Source: Lactiplantibacillus plantarum EGD-AQ4
GTDB taxonomy: Bacteria > Bacillota > Bacilli > Lactobacillales > Lactobacillaceae
Assembly: GCF_000463075.2 (NCBI RefSeq)
Contig: NZ_AVAQ01000001.1
Span: 186,001 to 250,000, forward strand
Length of the DNA: 64,000 nucleotides
Direction of reading: 5' to 3'
In this document: one piece after another, positions 57,489 through 64,000 of the stretch
Numbering within the stretch: position 1 is the stretch's first letter
Layout of the letters: each line of letters starts with the position of its first letter
Translations under genes and position numbers: made by a program
Notes under the pieces: generated by a model
Databases searched by the model: none
Told to the model about the DNA's origin: nothing
What the model saw: the letters and a program-made list of their open reading frames with translations, nothing else

Positions 57489-60400
57489 TTACTTACTGAT
57501 CAGACGAACCGTACTGCGACCGTCGCCGAGCTTTTTGATCAGTACTTGTTGGCCAATCGTACGCTTCATCGATTCGATGTGGCTGATAACGCCGACCATC
57601 CGGTTTTCGCCGATGGTTTCGAGCGCCTGCATGGCCTTTTCAAGGGTCTCATCATCTAACGAACCGAAGCCTTCGTCGACAAAGAGGGCGTCGATTTGGA
57701 CCCCGTTGGCTGAGGATTGGACGACTTCACTTAGCGATAAGGCGATTGACAGTGCCGCAATGAAGGTTTCCCCGCCGGACAACGTCTTGGATGAACGCGA
57801 ATTTCCAGTTTCATTATCGTACACGTTGATGTCTAAACCATGATCAGTCCGTTTGTCACTGGCTTCATCCGCCAATTCGAACGTATAGCGGTTGTTTGAA
57901 AGCAAGTTAATAAAGTGGTCATTGGCGTAGTTGAGCACTCGTTGGAGATAATGTTGGACGACATAGGTTTCCAGCTTGAGCTTAGAGTCATTGCCGTCTT
58001 TACCAGTGATAATGTTATACAAGCCGGTAATCTCGGCGAATCGTTTGGCAAAGCTGCCTTGTTGCTGCATGATTTTCTGGACACGTTTCAAACAGGCGTC
58101 GCCATCTGTGAACGCTTGGTGGGCGACTGTCTGTTGCTCAATAGCTTTGACGCGTCGTTGTTGCTGAGCGTCCAGTTGCGTTTGCAGTGCTGGCAGATCA
58201 GGTTGTTCAACGTTAGCGAGTGCGGCTTGTAATTCTTTGACTTCGTGGGTCAAACGCAATTTAGCTTGGTCGTATTTGGCAACTGTGACCTGCAATTTGC
58301 TGAGCTGTCCATTTGATAATTCTGTTAACCACGCATTTAAAACGGCAGTGTCATGAGTGGGCGCGTCATCGGCATTTAGCGCTGTCGTCAAGGTCTGATT
58401 GAGTTCGACCGTTGCTTGTTGATTCGTGTCTAAACGTTCGGTTAAATCAGTTTGTTGCACCCGATCTTTTGATAATGCCACTTCACTGGCCTGAACAGCG
58501 TCTTTGGCCGCATCAACTTCTTTTTGATAATCCGCAACAGCTTTTTCAAGTTGTTGCTTTTCGCTGGAGAGTGTTTGACTGGTCTCATCAGCCTTAAGTT
58601 GCGTTTCGGTTCGGGCTTGCTGCAGGTCATGTGTTTTGGTGTCAATTTGCGTCTGCTTTTGCGCGACAGCAAGCTTGGTGGCTGTGAATTGTTCTTGGAA
58701 CTTTTGCTGGTTCGTTTTGAGTTCATCAATCGCGATACTGAGTTGTTGAGCAGCCGTCAATTGTTTACTGATTTCGTCTAGCTGTTTGTCAAAAGTGGCT
58801 GTAATTGTCTTTAAATTGTAGGTCGTAATTTGTTCTAGTCCCGCACGTTCCACCAATTGTTGATAGCTGGTTTTGATTTTGTTGGCGGCAACTTCAATTT
58901 GAGTTGTGGCTTGTTCAGCGTTTTTTTGCGCAGCTTCAACTTGTTGTTGTGCCGACTTAACGGCTTGTTGGGCACTCGCAACGGCGTTTTGGGCGTCATC
59001 CACGGCAGTCATTGATTGTCGCAGTTCAGTTTCACTCGCACTGATGGTTGCGACCATGTGCGAGTGGTCGGTTGATCCACAGACAGCACACGGTTCACCG
59101 TCGACCAGTTCTTGCTGTAATTGGGCAATCATGAGTTCTTGGCGACGACCCCGTTGTTGGGCAAACGAACGTTGGGCTGCTTCGAATTTTTGTTGTGCAT
59201 CGGTGAGCGCAGCGTGTTGCCGCGTCAGCAGATCATTTGCGTCGGCGGCTGCTTTTTTGGCTTGATACCACTGATTGTCAAGCGGCGTTAGCGTTTCAAT
59301 AAACACGGACCGCTGCTGGCTTAAACGATCCTTGGTTGCTCGCAATTGGTCGACTTCTGGCAACTTGGCTTGCTTGGCTTTAATTTGCTCATCTATATCA
59401 GTAAGCTGCTGTTGTTGTCGCTGTTCTGTTTGCTGGAGTTTCGCAAATTCCGGCGTCAACGTTGTCAGCTGGGCCGTCAGACTTTCAATGCGTGTTGCCT
59501 GTGGAATCAACGTCGTCAGTTGGGTGATGCGTTGTTGCTGTTGCTGGTTGACTTCACTTTTTTCCGCCAACTGCTTAAGCGCGGTCTGGGCAGCATTAGC
59601 CTTAGCCTCAGTCCGTTTGACGTTGGCTGCGATACCGGCTTGGGTTTCTAGCAACTGTTTGTGCTCTTGCTGACGCCGAAGCTGTTCACGAACAGTTGGC
59701 TGCAAGGTTTCAGCCCAAGTCAGGTCCTGGATGTGTTGCTGCATTGCTGTCATTTCGGTCGCTGGCTGTTGGATCTGAGTCTGGTACTCTGTTTGAGCAT
59801 CCGCTAACCGTTTGAATTGCTGCTGACGCTCACGGCCGGCTTGGTTGGCAGCTTCAGCCTGTTTAACGGTCTTATCCAGTGCTGCAGTGGCCCGTTGCGC
59901 TTGTTCAAAGCGCGTTTGACGAGTGGTGACAAACTGGGTCAACAGGGGCACTTTTTGGTCATCGGGCGTGGACTTGAGCTGTGTTTGTTCATCGTCAGTC
60001 CAAGTGGTCGATGATAAAGCGACTCGTAAGTCTGTGATGAACTGTTCGCCGGTTTTACGGGCAGCAAGGTATTCGGTTTTGAGCGCCGCACTAAAGTCAC
60101 TGTAAAGCTGGGTTCCAAAAATTTTCTTCAGAATTTTTTCCTTGTCGTCAGTCTTGGATTTCAAAAATTCTGAGAAATCGTTTTGTGGTAATAAAATGAT
60201 TTTTTTAAACTGGTCGGCAGTTAAGTTTAGAATTTGACCGATTTCGGGACCAACGTCGGCTGGTTTCGTCGCAATTGAATTGATTTCCACGCCACCAACG
60301 CGATCAACCACCGCTAGTTTGGCCGTCGCAGCCCGTTGGGTCATTCCGGAACCGCGTTTTTTCGCCAGTGACTGCTCCGGCGTCCGGCTAATTTTATAAA

Positions 60401-60671
60401 GTTGATTGCCTTGTTCGAAGTAGAAAATGACTTTAGTCGGCTGGTCAGCAGGGGCAAATTGACTGCGCATGTCCTTAGCGGCGCGGCCATCGGTACCATC
60501 GTTAGTTGTCGTCCCGAATAGTGCAAAAGTCATTGCGTCAAAAATCGTTGATTTACCAGCGCCAGTATCGCCGCTGATCAAAAAAATCGGCGTGCTCTCA
60601 AGTTTACTAAAATCAATAATGGAGTGTTCGTGGGGACCAAAGTAGGTCATGTCTAAGTAGACGGGTTTCAC
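57489..60671 (-). CDS. sbcC: Exonuclease subunit SbcC
   Basis: 1,060 residues, SMC/Rad50-like ATPase. Walker A LISGDTGAGKSTIFDAM near residue 35; long coiled-coil arms rich in Gln; zinc hook GEPCAVCGSTDHSHM near residue 530; C-terminal signature LSGGETFIAALSIALSLS and Walker B ALFVDEGFGSLDD. With SbcD it cleaves hairpins and DNA ends. GTG start two bases after the sbcD stop, with GAGGA upstream. Rightward ORFs seen across it are only antisense readings of the Gln-rich coils. Confidence 0.97.
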   Translation of the reverse strand: MKPVYLDMTYFGPHEHSIIDFSKLESTPIFLISGDTGAGKSTIFDAMTFALFGTTTNDGTDGRAAKDMRSQFAPADQPTKVIFYFEQGNQLYKISRTPEQSLAKKRGSGMTQRAATAKLAVVDRVGGVEINSIATKPADVGPEIGQILNLTADQFKKIILLPQNDFSEFLKSKTDDKEKILKKIFGTQLYSDFSAALKTEYLAARKTGEQFITDLRVALSSTTWTDDEQTQLKSTPDDQKVPLLTQFVTTRQTRFEQAQRATAALDKTVKQAEAANQAGRERQQQFKRLADAQTEYQTQIQQPATEMTAMQQHIQDLTWAETLQPTVREQLRRQQEHKQLLETQAGIAANVKRTEAKANAAQTALKQLAEKSEVNQQQQQRITQLTTLIPQATRIESLTAQLTTLTPEFAKLQQTEQRQQQQLTDIDEQIKAKQAKLPEVDQLRATKDRLSQQRSVFIETLTPLDNQWYQAKKAAADANDLLTRQHAALTDAQQKFEAAQRSFAQQRGRRQELMIAQLQQELVDGEPCAVCGSTDHSHMVATISASETELRQSMTAVDDAQNAVASAQQAVKSAQQQVEAAQKNAEQATTQIEVAANKIKTSYQQLVERAGLEQITTYNLKTITATFDKQLDEISKQLTAAQQLSIAIDELKTNQQKFQEQFTATKLAVAQKQTQIDTKTHDLQQARTETQLKADETSQTLSSEKQQLEKAVADYQKEVDAAKDAVQASEVALSKDRVQQTDLTERLDTNQQATVELNQTLTTALNADDAPTHDTAVLNAWLTELSNGQLSKLQVTVAKYDQAKLRLTHEVKELQAALANVEQPDLPALQTQLDAQQQRRVKAIEQQTVAHQAFTDGDACLKRVQKIMQQQGSFAKRFAEITGLYNIITGKDGNDSKLKLETYVVQHYLQRVLNYANDHFINLLSNNRYTFELADEASDKRTDHGLDINVYDNETGNSRSSKTLSGGETFIAALSIALSLSEVVQSSANGVQIDALFVDEGFGSLDDETLEKAMQALETIGENRMVGVISHIESMKRTIGQQVLIKKLGDGRSTVRLISK

Positions 60672-60673
60672 GG

Positions 60674-61855
60674 CTAATCCTCTTTTCTTAAGTTGACAAA
60701 AATTTGATCGACAAGCTGCTGTTGTATTTTCGAAAGTGGCTGACCAGTAATATCATTGAAAAACTGGCCAACGATGGCGTCCGGAGATAACGTGTCGAGG
60801 GCTTGCGCATGGTTCGCAATCGCGGCTTGATGGTGCGTCTCGTAATCCAGTTCGACGATCGTCCCGTAAATCTGTTCTAGCTGAGCGCGGACGTTCAGAT
60901 GCTTACTACGGTCGAAGTCCTGGACCGTAATCGCAAACCACGCCTGTTTTAAGGGCTGCTGCTGATAGAATTCAGGATCGATTAGGGTTTCCCACGGCGC
61001 TTTTAGACTCACTAAATCAGTCTTAGGTTGAATGGGCTTGAACTCGCGTGTGATGTGGTCTGGGGTGATGGTGACGATTTCGACGCCTTTACCTTGAAAC
61101 TTGGGATTCGCTTCCTTGACGTTGAACTTCACGGGACTTCCTGAATAACGAATGCGGTCGGGTTCTGGCGAGGCCAGCCGGGTATGAATGTGTCCGAGCA
61201 TCACATAGTCAAAAGCACTGAATAAATCGGTCGTTAAAGTTGCCAAACCACCGACCTTGGACGCCGTTTCACTGGTCAGCTCCAAGTCGTCATCGGCTTT
61301 AGGTGTGACCGTAAAATGTGTGATTAACAGGTGACGTTTCGCCGGGTCAAATTTGGCAGTCAAATCTGCGAGTACCAACTGCATGGCGTCGTTGATCGTA
61401 TGAATCGCCTTGACTTGTTTTTCGGGCAAGCCCTGTTGCTGATAGTAGACCCGCGCATCGATGGGGTCGAAAAATGGCAACATGAAAATCTGAGCCTCAG
61501 GGGTCTCAATTGGCGTAAAGGCCTCGGCAAGTAACGTGTTGAGATGAAAATTAGTGTACGCTAGCCATTCACGGCCGTAATTGAGGCGTTTGGCGCCATC
61601 GTGATTCCCAGCAATCGCGTAAATCGGTAGGTGATGTTCGATATTGATTGCTTGCAACATGTGGTCCAGCGACGTGACGGCATCGGTGCTCGGAACGGCC
61701 CGGTCATAAATATCGCCGGCAATGACGATCCCGTCCACCTTTTCAGCGAGTGCAATCGCCAAGATTTGTTTAAAAGCAGCTTCCTGTTCGTCCAGCAACG
61801 AGTAGCCGTTGAGTGTGCGACCAATATGCCAATCAGCCGTATGTAGTAACTTCAT
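60674..61855 (-). CDS. sbcD: Exonuclease subunit SbcD
   Basis: 393 residues, Mre11-type metallophosphoesterase. Motifs MKLLHTADWHIGR, VIAGDIYDR, AIAGNHDG, LLITHF and MLGHIHTR give the full metal-binding set. ATG 61853-61855 follows GGGAGGACCTCAC; the open frame to 61885 is not needed. It is upstream of sbcC in a two-gene operon. Confidence 0.97.
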   Translation of the reverse strand: MKLLHTADWHIGRTLNGYSLLDEQEAAFKQILAIALAEKVDGIVIAGDIYDRAVPSTDAVTSLDHMLQAINIEHHLPIYAIAGNHDGAKRLNYGREWLAYTNFHLNTLLAEAFTPIETPEAQIFMLPFFDPIDARVYYQQQGLPEKQVKAIHTINDAMQLVLADLTAKFDPAKRHLLITHFTVTPKADDDLELTSETASKVGGLATLTTDLFSAFDYVMLGHIHTRLASPEPDRIRYSGSPVKFNVKEANPKFQGKGVEIVTITPDHITREFKPIQPKTDLVSLKAPWETLIDPEFYQQQPLKQAWFAITVQDFDRSKHLNVRAQLEQIYGTIVELDYETHHQAAIANHAQALDTLSPDAIVGQFFNDITGQPLSKIQQQLVDQIFVNLRKED

Positions 61856-62055
61856 GTGAGGTCCTCCCTTAAATGATTGAATCATTGAGTTCTATTATCG
61901 CATATTTTGGTAAAAATACGTGGATGGGGGACGTGGGGGAATTGGTTAAAATTGATTAATATCAAAGTGTGTGCATCATGTGTAGCTGTTAAATCATCTT
62001 GAAATGTATTTTATGACAAATTCACTTGCAGGTGACATTTCTGAATGATTTTGGG

Positions 62056-62084
62056 TTGCATTCTTCAGCATTTAACATTAATAT
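62056..62084 (+). promoter_or_regulatory. Promoter of the T-box leader before oppA-like gene
   Basis: TTGCAT (62056-62061), 17-base spacer, TAATAT (62079-62084), expected start near 62091. Confidence 0.7.
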
Positions 62085-62090
62085 TAGATT

Positions 62091-62332
62091 ATAAAATTAA
62101 GTGATGATGAGAAGAGTAGCCAAACATAGCATTCAAAGCGACCATGGATAGTGAAAGCATGGAATTCAATGATTGGTGAAGATGAACTCGGAGCATGGTT
62201 TTGGTGAAAGCTGAAACTACGGCTGGTCTCGTTAACGACCATTTTGTAAGTGGAGTTATTAGATAATAGCTCAACAAAAGGTGGTACCGCGGGAAATCTC
62301 GTCCTTATGTTAAGGACGGGATTATTTTTTTG
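62091..62332 (+). promoter_or_regulatory. T-box leader controlling a peptide-binding protein
   Basis: The conserved T-box AAGGTGGTACCGCGG is at 62279-62293. The terminator CGTCCTTA-TG-TTAAGGACG lies at 62301-62319, followed by a T-run. Upstream AGAGTAG (62114-62120) and GTGAAGATGAACTC (62188-62200 region) look like the two sides of the specifier loop. CTC (Leu) after GAA is one reading of the specifier, but other registers are possible, so the amino acid is not settled. Confidence 0.88.
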
Positions 62333-62347
62333 TCTGGAGGCGGAAAT

Positions 62348-63973
62348 GTGAAAAAAAGGGTATTGAAACTTAGTCTAATGGTTGGTGGCACACTGCTAAC
62401 GTTATCAGGATGTGGGCAATCAAACGGGTCTTCTAATCAAAACAAACGAACTTTGAATCTGATGCAGACTGCGACGCTCACGACACTGGACAGTACAAAT
62501 CAGGCGACGCTCCCCGAATTTAATACTTTAGTCAATACGAATGAAGGTCTTTATCGTTTGAACAGTAACGATCAGCCAGTTCCGGCAATGGCGACTAAGG
62601 TGGTTAAACCGACCAAAAACGGCACTCAGTATGTCTTTCATATTCGGAAAAATGCCAAGTGGAGTAATGGGGATCCCGTTTTAGCAAGTGATTTTGAGTA
62701 TGCTTGGAAGCGTGCGATGAATCCAGCTAACAAACCAGTTTATACTTACATTTTTAGTGGTATCAAGAATGCGGATGCCATCAATAACGGAAAGAAGTCT
62801 TATCAGAGTTTGGGAATTAAGGCAATCGGAAAACGAACCTTACGAATTCAGTTAGATCACCCGATGACTTATTTTAATAAGCTTGTGACCGTACCGGTGT
62901 TCTTGCCACAGGATAAAAAGTTTGTGACTAAAATCGGAACTAACAAATATGGCACTAGCTCGTCAACAACGGTTTCAAATGGTGCTTTTAAAGTGACTGG
63001 CTGGACCGGCTCTAACGATTCTTATGCCTTAAAACGTAATCAGTACTACTGGGATAAGCAGTCAATCAAATTAAAACAGATTCGTTATCAAACCGTTAAG
63101 GATGCGAATACCGCACATAATTTGTTTGCTGATGGGAAGTTGGATGACGCGACGATCTCAGGCGTAACCGCAAAAAGCTTACAGCATAATGCCAATATTA
63201 AACATGTTGACCGCGCGTGGACTTATTATTTACAAGTGAATCAACGTTCAGGCCAGCCACTTCAGAATAAGAAATTAAGGCAGGCACTGTCATTAGTTAT
63301 CAATCGAAAACAGCTGACCAAGACGGTCTTAGCAGACGGCTCAAAGCCAGCGTCGAGCTTTGTCAGCCCTGGAACTGCCGTTGACCCCACCACGAATCGT
63401 GATTTTAGTGCCGAAACTAGTTTTTCTACAAAGGTAAATATTGCAAAGGCCAAACAACTATGGGCTGCCGGCTTGAAAGAAGCTAACATCAAGGGAACGG
63501 TACACTTGACCCTGATTGGTGATGATCAGGATGTCACCAAAAATGTTGCACAATTTGTTCAACAACAAGTCCAACAACATTTGACGCACGTTCAAGTCAC
63601 CATCAAGAACGTTCCTGATAAAGGGTTACAAAGTCTGAAAAGTAGTGGGAAGTTTGCGCTTAGCCAATGGTACTGGCTCGCCGATTTTGCCGATCCAATC
63701 AATTACTTGGGCGTACTTCAGTCTAGCAACAGTATGAATAGCGGTCAGTTTAACGATAAAACTTATGACCGTCTGCTCACGCAAGCCAATCAAACGAGCA
63801 GTCAAACACAGTATTGGAAGTATCTAAGGAAGGCCGCACAACGTTTACACAGTCAAGCGGGACTAATTCCGTTATACTATGTTCGTGAAACACATCTGGT
63901 CAATCACAAATTGAAGGGTGTTGCTTATCATGTGGCTGGAGAAACCGACTATACCAGAGCTTATTTTAAATAA
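62348..63973 (+). CDS. OppA-like peptide-binding lipoprotein
   Basis: 541 residues, SBP family 5. Lipoprotein signal VKKRVLKLSLMVGGTLLTLSGC (split here: KLSLMVGGTLL then TLSGC) with Cys at about residue 22. Typical features: LTTLDSTNQAT, NEGLYRL, FHIRKNAKWSNGDPVLASDFEYAWKR (in parts: IRKNAKWSNGDPV, DFEYAWKR), and QWYWLADFADPINYL. GTG 62348 follows CTGGAGGCGG. It would capture oligopeptides for an ABC importer whose membrane genes are not in view. The T-box leader links its expression to an uncharged tRNA. Confidence 0.94.
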   Translation: MKKRVLKLSLMVGGTLLTLSGCGQSNGSSNQNKRTLNLMQTATLTTLDSTNQATLPEFNTLVNTNEGLYRLNSNDQPVPAMATKVVKPTKNGTQYVFHIRKNAKWSNGDPVLASDFEYAWKRAMNPANKPVYTYIFSGIKNADAINNGKKSYQSLGIKAIGKRTLRIQLDHPMTYFNKLVTVPVFLPQDKKFVTKIGTNKYGTSSSTTVSNGAFKVTGWTGSNDSYALKRNQYYWDKQSIKLKQIRYQTVKDANTAHNLFADGKLDDATISGVTAKSLQHNANIKHVDRAWTYYLQVNQRSGQPLQNKKLRQALSLVINRKQLTKTVLADGSKPASSFVSPGTAVDPTTNRDFSAETSFSTKVNIAKAKQLWAAGLKEANIKGTVHLTLIGDDQDVTKNVAQFVQQQVQQHLTHVQVTIKNVPDKGLQSLKSSGKFALSQWYWLADFADPINYLGVLQSSNSMNSGQFNDKTYDRLLTQANQTSSQTQYWKYLRKAAQRLHSQAGLIPLYYVRETHLVNHKLKGVAYHVAGETDYTRAYFK

Positions 63974-63991
63974 CAGGGGAGTTCATAACTA

Positions 63992-64000
63992 ATGAAAAAG
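63992..64000 (+). CDS. Start of next gene, cut by window end
   Basis: ATGAAAAAG after CAGGGGAGTTC, 18 bases after the peptide-binding gene. Only three codons are visible; MKK would suit another exported protein. Confidence 0.45.

Larger units (their letters stand above)
61856..62347. other. Divergent region between sbcD and the peptide-binding gene
   Basis: The left part (61856-62050) is AT-rich upstream sequence of sbcD, without a clear promoter that I trust. The right part is the promoter and T-box leader listed separately. Confidence 0.6.

Noticed and set aside
58906-59673. Rightward Cys- and Ser-rich ORFs opposite sbcC
   Set aside because: Antisense readings of Gln- and Ala-rich coiled-coil codons; no start sites or known folds.

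Overview
The window looks like chromosome of a low-to-mid GC Firmicute of the lactobacilli, most likely the Lactiplantibacillus plantarum / pentosus / paraplantarum group. The reasons are the order polA-mutM-coaE-nrdR-dnaB-dnaI-thrS-infC-rpmI-rplT, the yqeG-yqeH-yhbY-nadD-yqeK-rsfS cluster, T-box leaders, strong AGGAGG ribosome binding sites, and a respiratory nitrate reductase operon of the kind carried by that group. The species call is inference from gene content, not a database match.

Layout. 1-4401: 3' part of narG, then narH, narJ and narI (membrane nitrate reductase and its chaperone). 4809-6203: two adjacent unrecognised genes. 6204-10469: a decayed accessory island. It holds a relic of a tyrosine integrase, a 19-bp imperfect direct repeat at each edge, an AlbA-type/GHKL ATPase regulator gene split by an IS982-family element, and that element's own transposase, which is frameshifted. 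10470-11186: a Bax-inhibitor-1 family membrane protein. 11187-12328: a long non-coding stretch with a large nested hairpin. 12329-23017: replication, repair and translation genes, including a T-box in front of thrS and an infC leader with a strong promoter and terminator.

23183-37477: a complete type I-E CRISPR-Cas locus with an unusual split layout. Array 1 (31 repeats) has its leader on the right, next to cas1 and a cas2-DEDDh exonuclease fusion. Array 2 (29 repeats) has its leader on the right, next to cas3-cse1-cse2-cas7-cas5-cas6e. Both arrays would be transcribed leftward, away from the cas modules. The leaders start almost identically, but the repeats fall into three consensus types. 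The youngest eight repeats of array 1 share a two-base change.

37632-39431: a leftward pair for a processive GT2 glycosyltransferase and a small membrane partner (PgaC/PgaD-like). 40248-46765: ribosome assembly and NAD/tRNA housekeeping genes ending in yceD-rpmF. 47235-53724: a PepSY lipoprotein, gnd, rarA and an OmpR/ArlS-type two-component system. 53998-55746: a large secreted protein. 56341-57309: a menA-like prenyltransferase, which may serve the quinone need of the nitrate reductase. 57489-61855: leftward sbcD-sbcC. 62091-63973: an OppA-like peptide-binding lipoprotein behind a T-box leader. The next gene begins at the window's last nine bases.

No tRNA or rRNA gene was recognised. Non-coding stretches longer than about 300 bases are described individually.
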